A stretch of 64,000 bases of DNA from GCA-002708315 sp964460905 (GTDB lineage Bacteria > Bacteroidota > Bacteroidia > Bacteroidales > F082): NCBI GenBank assembly GCA_964460905.1, contig CAYWRM010000011.1, positions 1 through 64,000 on the forward strand, in the 5' to 3' direction. Shown here piece after piece: positions 8,918 through 17,249 of this stretch (positions are counted from its first letter, which is position 1; each line of letters begins with the position of its first letter). The notes below the pieces were generated by a model. It was not told the DNA's origin, did no database searches, and worked only from the letters and a program-made list of their open reading frames with translations. The translations under genes were made by a program, and so were the position numbers.

Positions 8918-9532
8918 CTAGCTTATTTCACTAAAAGGCAGTCTGTTTAATATTGATCTACCAAGTGTAATTTCATCTGTATATTCCAATTCATCGCCAA
9001 CGGCTACACCGCGGGCAATTGTAGTAACTTTTATGTCGAAAGTCTTAATCAACTTATAAATATAGTAATTAGTTGTATCCCCTTCAACAGTTGCAGGTAG
9101 TGCAAGTATAATCTCCTTAATATCTTCAGTATTTACTCTACGAACTAAATGTGCAACATTAATATCGTTTGGCCCTATTCCTTCAATAGGGTTTATTATC
9201 CCTCCTAATACATGATACAAGCCATTGAACTGAACAGTTTTTTCAATAGCAAGTACATCCCTAATATCTTCTACTACACAAATAGTGTTTTCATCCCGTT
9301 TATGGTTTGAACAAATATCACAAATAGCTGAATCCGAAATATTATTACACTTGCTGCAAAACTGTATATCACTTCGCAAGTTAACAATAGCTTTGCCAAG
9401 ATTATCAGCATAACTTGCATCTTCTTTAAGTATATGCAGGGCAAGTCTTAATGCAGTTTTTTTCCCAATTCCGGGTAACCGGCTTAACTCAGCAACGGCA
9501 GATTCTAATAATTTAGATGAATAGTCGTTCAA
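8918..9532 (-). CDS. recR: Recombination mediator RecR
   Basis: 204 residues, the normal family length. Acts with RecF/RecO in loading RecA at gaps. Visible parts: N-terminal helix-hairpin-helix (LSRLPGIGKKTALRLALHIL), a C4 zinc finger (C59-x2-C62, C71-x2-C74), and a Toprim domain starting ICVVEDIRDVLAIE. The start is a TTG at 9530-9532; no ATG is available in frame and the N-terminus MNDYSSKLLESAV fits the family, so TTG is accepted. A TAACTTTG -7 element lies 23 bases upstream. Confidence 0.95.
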   Translation of the reverse strand: MNDYSSKLLESAVAELSRLPGIGKKTALRLALHILKEDASYADNLGKAIVNLRSDIQFCSKCNNISDSAICDICSNHKRDENTICVVEDIRDVLAIEKTVQFNGLYHVLGGIINPIEGIGPNDINVAHLVRRVNTEDIKEIILALPATVEGDTTNYYIYKLIKTFDIKVTTIARGVAVGDELEYTDEITLGRSILNRLPFSEIS

Positions 9533-9554
9533 TTTATTATGTAATTTTACACGG

Positions 9555-9562
9555 CAAAGTTA
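9555..9562 (-). promoter_or_regulatory. -7 promoter element for recR
   Basis: On the minus strand the sequence is TAACTTTG, matching TAnnTTTG, 22 bases before the TTG start of recR. It supports that start choice. Confidence 0.5.
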
Positions 9563-9611
9563 ACATGTTCATAAAATAAATAATTTAATTGTTGTAAAAA
9601 TTGATAATATA

Positions 9612-10310
9612 ATGAAGATATTGTGGCTACTATTAATTGTATTCTTGGCTAACGTGGTGAATTTAAATGCTCAGCAGGTTAATCAGCTTAATGAAGATGG
9701 TGAAAAAGAAGGCATATGGATTAAGTCCTTTGATAATGGTAATATTAAATATGAAGGACAGTTTCGTAATGATAAGCCATACGGAAAGTTTACATATTAC
9801 TTTAAAAAGGGTAGTGTAAAAGCTGTCAGTGTTTTTTCGGATGATGGAATATTTGCACATACAGTAACCTATTATGATGGTGGTAATCTAATGGCTGAAG
9901 GTAAGTATGTTAATCAGAAAAAGGATGGTCTGTGGAAATACTATTTAAATGAAGAATCAAACCCTGTTGTTTCAACTGAAACATATAATAATGGTGTTCT
10001 TGATGGTGAAAATATTACATATTATCCTGATACCGGAGAACCTGCCGAAATATTATTGCTTGAGAATGGAAAGAAAAACGGCAAACTGCTTAAGTACTTT
10101 CCTGATGGTAAATTAATGACAGAAAGTTACTACAAAGATGGTTTAATGGATGGAAAATTTATACATTATCATCCTGATGGGAAAATTCAAATACAAGGGC
10201 AATACAGTAATGGCATACAGGTTGGGGAATGGAAATTTTTTGATGAAAATGGTAAGCCAGTGGATAAAGATGAGTTTAAGAAGCAGGAAGAAGTGAAGGA
10301 AATAAAATAA
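9612..10310 (+). CDS. Secreted MORN-repeat (YwqK-like) protein
   Basis: 232 residues with an N-terminal signal peptide (about 1-20, ending in LNAQ). The rest is a run of about seven MORN_2/YwqK-type repeats of roughly 23 residues, with patterns such as GKLLKYFPDGKLMTESYYKD and GKFIHYHPDGKIQIQGQYSN. Such proteins are often annotated as toxin-antitoxin YwqK-family antitoxins, but the annotation has weak support, no partner toxin is adjacent, and a signal peptide argues against a cytosolic antitoxin role. Likely a periplasmic or outer-membrane-facing protein of unknown function. It ends 12 bases from the convergent HAD gene. Confidence 0.75.
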   Translation: MKILWLLLIVFLANVVNLNAQQVNQLNEDGEKEGIWIKSFDNGNIKYEGQFRNDKPYGKFTYYFKKGSVKAVSVFSDDGIFAHTVTYYDGGNLMAEGKYVNQKKDGLWKYYLNEESNPVVSTETYNNGVLDGENITYYPDTGEPAEILLLENGKKNGKLLKYFPDGKLMTESYYKDGLMDGKFIHYHPDGKIQIQGQYSNGIQVGEWKFFDENGKPVDKDEFKKQEEVKEIK

Positions 10311-10321
10311 TTGGTTTTGGA

Positions 10322-10981
10322 TTACGAGTTATTGCTTGAAAATAAGGTTGTTATATCGATTAATTTTGGAATAACATTTGCAGTTGCCTGCAATAGCCTA
10401 TGCTCTGACTGATGCCCATTTGAAACCAAAACACAATCCACTTCTAGACCAGATGCTACCTCAAAATCATGAACAGTATCACCAATCATTAGTGTCTCAG
10501 TTACATTAATATCTGCCTTTTTAATCAAGCCTCTACCCATCTCAAGCTTACTATGTGCATAATGATCATTAATACCTGAAATATCATCAAAAAAATCAAA
10601 TATTCCTTTTTCGGTTAGTGAATTAACCAAGTTGTCATGCTCCATTGCTGAAAGAACCAACTGCTTAAAACCTAATTTTTTAAAAAAATTCAGTACATCA
10701 GTAACACAAGGAAATAAATCGGCCCGGCCAATATTTGAATAGTATTGATTTATAAATTCCATTGCAGGAACTTCAAAATCTTCTTTGCTAAAATCAAACC
10801 CTATTGCGTTATAATAATCAACTACGGGAAATGTAAATAGTTTGCGATAGTCGTTAACATCAATTTGTTGCATATTACGTTTGCTCAGTACTTTATTCAT
10901 ACACTCAACACAAAGTTCTGCATCATTTAATAAAGTCCCATTCCAATCCCAGATTATAGTTGTTTTATTGCTAATTTGCAT
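10322..10981 (-). CDS. HAD-superfamily hydrolase, phosphoglycolate phosphatase-like
   Basis: 219 residues. HAD fold: motif I IIWDWNGTLLND near residues 8-20, motif II Ser in LVLSAMEHD, conserved Lys in HSKLEMG, motif III GDTVHDFEVA. The nucleophile Asp is present, but the second Asp of the DxD motif (the general acid/base in HAD phosphatases) is Asn here. DWN or DFN variants occur in some HAD subfamilies as far as I recall, so this may be a subfamily trait. Substrate unknown. It is followed upstream (minus strand) by a 257-base gap before the bTHX gene. Confidence 0.8.
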   Translation of the reverse strand: MQISNKTTIIWDWNGTLLNDAELCVECMNKVLSKRNMQQIDVNDYRKLFTFPVVDYYNAIGFDFSKEDFEVPAMEFINQYYSNIGRADLFPCVTDVLNFFKKLGFKQLVLSAMEHDNLVNSLTEKGIFDFFDDISGINDHYAHSKLEMGRGLIKKADINVTETLMIGDTVHDFEVASGLEVDCVLVSNGHQSEHRLLQATANVIPKLIDITTLFSSNNS

Positions 10982-11238
10982 TATGGTTTATTGATACTTA
11001 AATTTTGATATGCTTCTTTGGACTTGCTGTTAGTATTTCTAAAAACTCTATCTAAACATTCTCGATTAATATACTACTATCATCAAAAACATGTATTATA
11101 TTATAAGGCATTGGGCTATCACATAAACTTCTGTGATGCTCCTTTTAGGAATTTCTTGAAAACAGAAGCTGACAATTATAAGTATTCCTAAACAAATATC
11201 GGAATACTAGTTTAGTATTCTATACCTTCAACTTAATA

Positions 11239-11673
11239 TTATTCTTCTGCTTTTTTAGTGGTAGTTTTTTTTGCAGCGGTTGTTACTTTTTTTGCAGCGG
11301 TTGTTACCTTTTTTACAGCGGTCTTTTTAGCTACTTTAGGTTTTGTAGGTGCTTTTTCTTCAGTTGAATCTGCTTTCTTAGAGGTTGCTGTTGTTTTTTT
11401 AGCTGCAGTAGTTTTCTTTGGTGTTGCTACTTTTTTGGCAGTTGTGGCTTTTTTTGCCGGAGTTTTTTTAGTAGCTGCTTTTTTAACTTCTGCTATCGGA
11501 GCAGCAACTTCTTCGACTTCAACAACTACTTCTTTATCAATAGGAACAGTTTTTTTAACCGACTTTTTCTTTACAGGTGCAACAAATAATGGTGTTCTGT
11601 TTTTGCGTCTTTTTTTACCATACGATCCTAGAATAATTTTACCTCTTTTCGTTTTTTTGTCACCTTTTCCCAT
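11239..11673 (-). CDS. Small-subunit ribosomal protein bTHX with histone-H1-like Lys/Ala/Thr tail
   Basis: 144 residues. The first 26 residues (MGKGDKKTKRGKIILGSYGK then KRRKN) match the bTHX/S31 ribosomal peptide, which binds at the top of the 30S head in Thermus. The remaining roughly 115 residues are a disordered basic tail made of K, A, T and P with an acidic patch (DKEVVVEVEEVAAP), resembling histone H1 or HctB. The tail end is encoded by 21-bp tandem repeats. The tail could bind rRNA or DNA, which is inference. The antisense strand is also open but reads as V/F/A-rich sequence, a shadow of the Lys/Ala tail. Confidence 0.75.
   Translation of the reverse strand: MGKGDKKTKRGKIILGSYGKKRRKNRTPLFVAPVKKKSVKKTVPIDKEVVVEVEEVAAPIAEVKKAATKKTPAKKATTAKKVATPKKTTAAKKTTATSKKADSTEEKAPTKPKVAKKTAVKKVTTAAKKVTTAAKKTTTKKAEE
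11273..11330. repeat. 21-bp tandem repeat inside the bTHX tail
   Basis: Nearly three units with a period of 21 bp start at 11273, 11294 and 11315 (unit begins GCAGCGGTTGTTAC). Each encodes seven residues of type AAKKVTT, so copy-number change would preserve the frame and alter only tail length. Confidence 0.75.
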
Positions 11674-12019
11674 CTTAGTAGTTTATTGTTAATAATATGC
11701 TGTAAAATTATGAAAAATCATTTACTATGCAAGATAAGACCGCTTAAATATTAAAATATTAGATTCTGTAAGAAAATACCTGAATTGGGTTGCGGGTTGA
11801 ATAGTTTTGAATTTAGCGTATAAGGCTTAGTAAGTTCAGAACTAAAACTCAAAACATAAAGGCTAATAACCTAAAACACACCATTACACCATCGTTTTTT
11901 AGGAATAGACTGTAATTATCAGGAATGATAAAACAAGTATTTTGAAATAAACTGCTCAATACATGGTTGACATATAAATTATTTTATATTTGCTCACTTT
12001 TGTAATTATCACCTTTTTC
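11674..12019. other. 346-bp intergenic region with A-rich repeat and promoter
   Basis: No coding potential seen. It holds a degenerate A-rich stretch (11839-11880, AACTAAAACTCAAAAC) like that before the third kinase. At 11985-11992 it has TATATTTG, a -7 element for the START-like gene. Upstream sequences for the two divergent genes lie here. Confidence 0.5.
11985..11992 (+). promoter_or_regulatory. -7 promoter element for the START-like gene
   Basis: TATATTTG matches TAnnTTTG. It sits 27 bases before the ATG at 12020, with TTGACA at 11967-11972 as a possible upstream element, although the spacing is shorter than usual for this phylum. Confidence 0.4.
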
Positions 12020-12676
12020 ATGAAGATTTCATACTTATTTGTAGTCATTAATTTCCTTTATCTAAATGTAGCTGTTGAAGGACAAGAAGTAGGGGAGTGG
12101 AAATTGGTTAAGGACAGTGATAATATTAAGGCCTTCGTAATGAAATCTCCTACCTCAGAAATAAACAAGGTGAAGGTAGAAACTATTATCGAAACAACAT
12201 TATCGGAACTTGTTGCTCTTATGAAGGACACGGAAAATCATCGTAATTGGGTTTTCTTAAATGAAGAAGCTAGTTTAATTGAAGAGACTGATGATTTTAA
12301 TTGGAAATACTATGGTCGTTCAGATGCTCCCTGGCCAGTAACCGACAGAGATTTTATAACAGATATTACATTGCAACAAAACCCTATCGATTATTCAGTT
12401 ATAATTTCATCTTTTGCTATTCCTGGGTTTTTACCGGAGAATGAGGATTGCATTCGAGTTCCATACGCTACATCAAAATGGACTTTTAATCCTATTGGAA
12501 ATGGCTCTATCCATATTACTTTGGTGCTTGAAGCAGATATAGGAGGTAAAATACCCAAGTGGTTTACTAATCTACTAGTAACAAAAGGTCCCCTAACTAC
12601 TATGAATGGCTTGGTTAATGAGTTAAAAACCAATAAATATAAGGATGTGAAGCTTGATTTTATTGAGGAGCTTTAG
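12020..12676 (+). CDS. Secreted START-domain-like lipid-binding protein
   Basis: 218 residues from the ATG at 12020. A TTG ten codons upstream overlaps the promoter element and is rejected. The N-terminal signal peptide (MKISYLFVVINFLYLNVAVE) is followed by EWKLVKDSDNIKAFVMK, a START-domain opening, and PWPVTDRDF, a motif typical of START proteins (phosphatidylcholine-transfer and StAR-like). Bacterial START proteins bind lipids or sterol-like ligands in a cavity; the ligand here is unknown. A periplasmic location is inferred from the signal peptide. It stands alone between bTHX and dnaX. Confidence 0.75.
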   Translation: MKISYLFVVINFLYLNVAVEGQEVGEWKLVKDSDNIKAFVMKSPTSEINKVKVETIIETTLSELVALMKDTENHRNWVFLNEEASLIEETDDFNWKYYGRSDAPWPVTDRDFITDITLQQNPIDYSVIISSFAIPGFLPENEDCIRVPYATSKWTFNPIGNGSIHITLVLEADIGGKIPKWFTNLLVTKGPLTTMNGLVNELKTNKYKDVKLDFIEEL

Positions 12677-12742
12677 CCTGATTAATTCATGTGTTTAGCC
12701 TGATGCAGATGTGAGGCGACTGAACCTGACGATATAGTAATC

Positions 12743-12782
12743 TATTTCAAAGGTTTAGCAACGAAGCAGATGCATTGAAATA
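12743..12782. repeat. Small inverted repeat between START-like gene and dnaX
   Basis: TATTTCAA at 12743-12750 pairs with TTGAAATA at 12775-12782. The surrounding 12672-12790 stretch is less AT-rich than most spacers here and contains TTTAGCCTGAT twice (12672 and 12694) and GCAGATG twice. It may be a remnant of an interspersed repeat or a shared 3' structure of two convergent genes. Confidence 0.35.
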
Positions 12783-12910
12783 AACACACTTTAGTATAAA
12801 ATGACAAAAACATTTTTGTTCTCTTCATCATCAATTATCTGACATAGTGATAATAATAATACTATTGTCTTTTTCATGAATTATTCAGGTTAGATAATAT
12901 TCACTACTTC

Positions 12911-14692
12911 TTAAAAGTCAATTTCAAGATTTAATTGATCTTTAAGTTTAAGAATATCTGGATATTTTTTAGTCATTTCAGTAAATTTCTCGCGGTCGGT
13001 ATATGCTGTTTTTTGAGCACTCTTTTCCGGAGTAACTGCTTGCAGTTTTATTTGATTGTTATTTAACTCGTCTTTTAAAAATTCGAGTAATGATGTCACT
13101 GACAATAGGTCTTGGGAAATAATCATTGAGTCAACCTTGTATTCAATTAAAAAATTGTTTTTTAGTACAGGTTTGTATTTTGCTATAGCATTTGAAAAGC
13201 TGGGAGATTTTTTCATATATGAAGCTGTAAACAATTCCCATATTTCGTTAAGTTTTTCCTGAGTAAATTCAGTTGTAATAGCTTCTTCAGGTTCTTCAAC
13301 AGTGTCTTTGTTTTTCTTTTTTAAAGCTTCTAACCCTTGCTTAATAGAAATATTTTTAATTGTACGGCCATTACCTTTTTCTTTTGGAACTATATTTCTT
13401 GTGGTACCTTCTGATTTATTGCTAATTGTTTTGTTTTCAGGTGATAATTCTGTCTTTTTTTCTTCAACTACTGTTGATTTCTCTTCAGTTTTATTTTGTG
13501 TGTATTCAGGTTTTTTTTCCACAACCGCAGAACTGGCTTGTGCAGGTTTAGAAATATATTCAATATTTTTTTTAACTGTTGGTTGATTAACTGTTTGATT
13601 AGAAATAATTTTGCTTAATTCAAGCAGGGCAATTTCTATATGTAATCTTTTGTTACTACTGCTTTTATAGCTAAGGTCGAATTTATTACAGATATTTAGT
13701 GAGCTAAGCAGAAAATTTGGTGAACAGCTACTTGCCTGATTTGTATATTTGTCTTTAAGCTGACCACTTGCGTGCATTAATTGCACAGTTGCAGGGCTTT
13801 TAAGAACCAATAAGCTACGTAAGTGTTCAGATAATCCAACAATAAAATGCTGTCCGTCGAAACCGTTCTCAATAATTTCATTAAAAATGAGAAGAAGATT
13901 TGGGATATCGCTATGAATTAGAAAATCAGTAACTTTAAAATAATATTCATAGTCGAGGATATTTAGGTTCTCAATTACACTTTTGTATGAAAGCGTATTG
14001 CCACTATAACTAACAATTTGATCAAAAGTTGAAAGAGCGTCTCTTAGAGCTCCGTCTGCTTTTTGGGCTATTATATGTCGAGCTTCAATTTCAGTTTCAA
14101 TATTCTCTTTTTCGGCAACATAACCCAGATAATCTGCAATATCCTCAATACTAATACGCTTAAAATCAAATATCTGACATCGAGATAATATAGTAGGGAG
14201 AATTTTATGTTTTTCTGTTGTAGCTAGTATAAATTTTGCATAAGCCGGGGGTTCTTCTAACGTCTTTAAAAATGCATTAAACGCAGCCTGTGAAAGCATA
14301 TGTACCTCATCTATAATATAAACTTTGTATTTCCCTACTTGAGGTGGAATTCGTACTTGCTCAACAAGGTTTCGAATATCGTCAACCGAATTATTAGAAG
14401 CAGCATCAAGTTCATGAATATTAAAAGAAGCATTATTATTAAATGAAGTACATGATTCACACTTGTCACATGGTTCCAGTTCACTTGTTAGGTTTTCACA
14501 GTTGATGGTTTTTGCCAAAATACGAGCGCAAGTTGTTTTCCCAACACCTCGCGGACCTGTAAATAAGAATGCCTGTGCTAGGTGATTGTTTTTGATGGCA
14601 TTTTGTAGAGTTGAGGTTATAGATTCCTGACCAACAACCTGATGAAATGTTGCTGGACGGTATTTCCGGGCCGATACAATAAAATTCTCCAT
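12911..14692 (-). CDS. dnaX: DNA polymerase III subunit gamma/tau
   Basis: 593 residues. Clamp-loader ATPase: Walker A GPRGVGKTTCARILAKT (about 45-60), zinc-binding cysteines (EPCDKCESC with an upstream Cys), Walker B IDEVHMLS, sensor region LPTILSRCQIFDFKR, then domain III to about residue 360. A low-complexity Lys/Glu/Thr/Pro linker (about 375-480) leads to a C-terminal tau-like domain (about 490-593). No frameshift heptamer for a short gamma form was evident, though I did not check systematically. A TATTTTTG -7 element lies 17 bases upstream. It is divergent from the deacetylase gene. Confidence 0.95.
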   Translation of the reverse strand: MENFIVSARKYRPATFHQVVGQESITSTLQNAIKNNHLAQAFLFTGPRGVGKTTCARILAKTINCENLTSELEPCDKCESCTSFNNNASFNIHELDAASNNSVDDIRNLVEQVRIPPQVGKYKVYIIDEVHMLSQAAFNAFLKTLEEPPAYAKFILATTEKHKILPTILSRCQIFDFKRISIEDIADYLGYVAEKENIETEIEARHIIAQKADGALRDALSTFDQIVSYSGNTLSYKSVIENLNILDYEYYFKVTDFLIHSDIPNLLLIFNEIIENGFDGQHFIVGLSEHLRSLLVLKSPATVQLMHASGQLKDKYTNQASSCSPNFLLSSLNICNKFDLSYKSSSNKRLHIEIALLELSKIISNQTVNQPTVKKNIEYISKPAQASSAVVEKKPEYTQNKTEEKSTVVEEKKTELSPENKTISNKSEGTTRNIVPKEKGNGRTIKNISIKQGLEALKKKNKDTVEEPEEAITTEFTQEKLNEIWELFTASYMKKSPSFSNAIAKYKPVLKNNFLIEYKVDSMIISQDLLSVTSLLEFLKDELNNNQIKLQAVTPEKSAQKTAYTDREKFTEMTKKYPDILKLKDQLNLEIDF

Positions 14693-14709
14693 TTATATAA
14701 ATTAGGTTT

Positions 14710-14717
14710 CAAAAATA
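14710..14717 (-). promoter_or_regulatory. -7 promoter element for dnaX
   Basis: Minus-strand TATTTTTG (TAnnTTTG class), 17 bases before the dnaX ATG. Confidence 0.5.
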
Positions 14718-14793
14718 ATTAATTTATTGAAGGTGTGCGGAGGATTAATGGCTAAAATAATATTTGGCGAACTTAATGGAGCTGAAAATTCTG

Positions 14794-14801
14794 TATTTTT
14801 G
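14794..14801 (+). promoter_or_regulatory. -7 promoter element abutting the deacetylase ATG
   Basis: TATTTTTG ends only five bases before the ATG at 14807. If used, transcription would begin at or within a few bases of the start codon and the mRNA would be leaderless or nearly so. Confidence 0.5.
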
Positions 14802-14806
14802 TCATA

Positions 14807-16123
14807 ATGGAAGATTTGTTAGTTTTTGTACCAAAAAAGACAAACCGTATTCGTTTTGTTTTTAGATTGGTTTTTAAGGATTTGCTAAAAGTTAAATGTA
14901 CTTTGACAAGTAACTTAGATGAGTTTCTTTCAGCTGATGTGGCAAAATTAGTATATGCTGATAAAGCATATTCCGATGATATTTTTATTAAATCTTCAGG
15001 GTTGCTCTTTCAGAAAGGTATTGAAAACATTAATGTTGAAAACATAGATTATGAAGGTAGTATAGTTTTGTTTCCTACATATAATAGTGATTCGGTATTA
15101 CCTTTTGATGTATTTTCTGCGATTTTTTATCTGGTGTCGAGGTATGAGGAATATCAGCCATATGTTAGGGATAGACACGGGAGGTTTACGGCTCACCTTA
15201 GCTTAAGTTCCGAACTAAATATTCTGGATAAACCTATGGTTAATATCTGGGCTGGAATGATTCAGAAAATCATTCTAGCTAAGTATCCTGAATTTAGTTT
15301 TCCAAAACGCAATTATCGATTTAGGCCTACTTATGATATCGATTCAGCTTATTCATATTCGCAAAAAGGGTTAGTTCGTTCTGTTGGAGGTTATCTTAAA
15401 TCGATTGGAGATTTCGACTGGAGTGGTATTCTTCAGCGTAGTAGAGTTCTGTTTTCAGGGTTTAAAGACCCTTTTGACACATTCGACCTGCAGATTGAAT
15501 ATCAACGAAAGTATAATTTAAAACCTATATATTTTTTCTTATTTGGTCATTATGGTCAATTTGACAAGAATATTAATACAAGAAATCGTAATCTTCGTTT
15601 TCTGATTAAGAAGATGGGAGATTATGCTCAAATCGGGATTCATCCATCTTATTATACAAATGAACAGCCAAATCTTTTGCATAAAGAAATAAAAAATTTA
15701 GAGAGTGTTGTAAATAAGGATATTACGCAAAGCAGACAACATTTTTTGCGCCTTAACTTACCTGATACATATAGAAATTTAATTGATGAGGATATAACTG
15801 ATGACTATTCAATGGGATATGCTGCTTTGCCAGGATTTAGAGCTGGAATTTGTAGCCCATATAATTTCTACGATCTTGATATTGAAGTTGAAACTAAATT
15901 AAGAGTACACCCGTTTATGGTTATGGATGGCACACTTAAGGATTATATGAAATTAACACCAACGGATGCAATTGAAACAATTAAAAAGCTGATTGAAGAA
16001 GTGAAAAAAGTAGATGGGACCTTTTCTTCATTATGGCATAATGAGTCACTTAGTGATGAACAAAGATGGAAGGGGTGGCGCAGAGTGTATGAGGAGTTAC
16101 TGGTATTGGCAGCTGAAGATTAA
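14807..16123 (+). CDS. Polysaccharide deacetylase-family protein (NodB-like, Bacteroidota type)
   Basis: 438 residues, no signal peptide. The N-terminal 150 residues resemble the DUF7033 region common to this Bacteroidota group (VLPFDVFSAIFYLVSRYEEY). A NodB-like barrel follows with TYDIDSAYSYS (metal-binding Asp pair), a His motif IGIHPSYYTN, the arginine-containing GFRAGICSPY, and LWHNESLSD near the C-terminus. It probably deacetylates or modifies a cell-surface or peptidoglycan glycan. The FemAB/GNAT-like gene follows after 93 bases, suggesting a shared envelope pathway. Substrate unknown. Confidence 0.8.
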   Translation: MEDLLVFVPKKTNRIRFVFRLVFKDLLKVKCTLTSNLDEFLSADVAKLVYADKAYSDDIFIKSSGLLFQKGIENINVENIDYEGSIVLFPTYNSDSVLPFDVFSAIFYLVSRYEEYQPYVRDRHGRFTAHLSLSSELNILDKPMVNIWAGMIQKIILAKYPEFSFPKRNYRFRPTYDIDSAYSYSQKGLVRSVGGYLKSIGDFDWSGILQRSRVLFSGFKDPFDTFDLQIEYQRKYNLKPIYFFLFGHYGQFDKNINTRNRNLRFLIKKMGDYAQIGIHPSYYTNEQPNLLHKEIKNLESVVNKDITQSRQHFLRLNLPDTYRNLIDEDITDDYSMGYAALPGFRAGICSPYNFYDLDIEVETKLRVHPFMVMDGTLKDYMKLTPTDAIETIKKLIEEVKKVDGTFSSLWHNESLSDEQRWKGWRRVYEELLVLAAED

Positions 16124-16216
16124 ATAGAGTTTTGTTCTTGTTCTTTGAAGCTTTTTTTAAGTGTAAACACGTTATAAAAATAAATAATTTGTTAACCCAC
16201 AATTACTTACTTAACC

Positions 16217-17161
16217 TTGATAGTATATTTAGTACATAGCGAAATTGATAAGAAGAAATGGGATGATTGTATTCGACAGTCGTTCAATGGAAATGTTTAT
16301 GTGTATTCGTGGTATTTAGATTTGGTACATGAAGGGTGGGATGCGTTGGTGGAGGATGATTATCAGAGGGTTATGCCACTTACATTAAGTAAGAAATTTG
16401 GAATTACATATTATTATCAACCCTTTTTTACACAACAATTTGGGGTATTTTCCATAAATATTTTAAACCCTGATATAATTGAGGATTTTATTAATAGCAT
16501 TCCTGTACATGTCAAGCTTATTGATGTTAATTTTAATAGCTTCAATAAGTTTATTAATGGAAAATATAAAATTGTAAAAAATAATAATTATCTGCTGGAT
16601 TTAATAAATGACTATCCAAAGTTAGCAACTAAATATTCAAATAATATTAAACGGAATCTTAAGAAAAGTTTGAAAAATAATCTTGTCTTTATGAAAGGAG
16701 TAAAGCCTGAAAGTTTAATTAGTTTATTTAGAAATAACCGAGGTGCAGATATTAATAAGTGGAAGGACAGTAACTATGTTGTCTTGCAGCGAATTATGTA
16801 TAGAGCGATTCATAAGGGTATAGGTACTATATATGGTGTTTATAGTGAGTATAACGAACTATGCGCCGCTGCATTTTTTCTTAAGAACGATTACAGGTTG
16901 ATATTTCTATTTTCAGGAGCAGATGATAATGCCCGAAAAAATGGAGCAATGACTTTTTTGATAGATACTGTAATTCGAAAAAATTCACCCGGAAGCAAAA
17001 TATTAGATTTTGAGGGGTCTAATGATCAAAATCTGGCCAGATTCTATAAAGGATTTGGAGCAAAAAAGACAACATATACAAGATTGAAAATCAATAGGTT
17101 AGGGTTTGTTTACAAAACTATTATAAGAGTATATAAGGTTTTATTTGCGGGAGAAAAATAA
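16217..17161 (+). CDS. FemAB/GNAT-like acyltransferase
   Basis: 314 residues, TTG start at 16217 because no in-frame ATG precedes the conserved N-terminus (MIVYLVHSEIDKKKWDDCI). The fold suggestion comes from the GNAT-type motif region LCAAAFFLKNDYRLIFLFSGADDNARKNGAMTFL (read in parts) and the C-terminal DFEGSNDQNLARFYKGFGA, as in FemAB-like or Acetyltransf_6 proteins that add an acyl or aminoacyl group to envelope precursors. It follows the deacetylase and precedes upp, with about 90 bases between each. Acceptor and donor cannot be told from sequence. Confidence 0.65.
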   Translation: MIVYLVHSEIDKKKWDDCIRQSFNGNVYVYSWYLDLVHEGWDALVEDDYQRVMPLTLSKKFGITYYYQPFFTQQFGVFSINILNPDIIEDFINSIPVHVKLIDVNFNSFNKFINGKYKIVKNNNYLLDLINDYPKLATKYSNNIKRNLKKSLKNNLVFMKGVKPESLISLFRNNRGADINKWKDSNYVVLQRIMYRAIHKGIGTIYGVYSEYNELCAAAFFLKNDYRLIFLFSGADDNARKNGAMTFLIDTVIRKNSPGSKILDFEGSNDQNLARFYKGFGAKKTTYTRLKINRLGFVYKTIIRVYKVLFAGEK

Positions 17162-17226
17162 TAAACGTTTAGATTTTTTTTAGTTTAAAAAGTTTGAATA
17201 GACTAGTGAGTATAGCTTAAATCAGT

Positions 17227-17234
17227 TATTTTTG
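17227..17234 (+). promoter_or_regulatory. -7 promoter element for upp
   Basis: TATTTTTG, 15 bases before the ATG at 17250. Confidence 0.45.
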
Positions 17235-17249
17235 TAAAAATTGACTACT

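Noticed and set aside
9612..10310. Antitoxin of a toxin-antitoxin pair
   Set aside because: The MORN/YwqK label suggests it, but the protein has a signal peptide and no toxin gene is adjacent.
11258..11692. Open frame antisense to the bTHX gene
   Set aside because: It is the reverse complement of Lys/Ala/Thr codons, giving a V/F/A-rich nonsense protein with no start context.
12672..12704. Duplicated TTTAGCCTGAT as an attachment site
   Set aside because: The copies are 22 bases apart with no integrase or inserted element between or near them.
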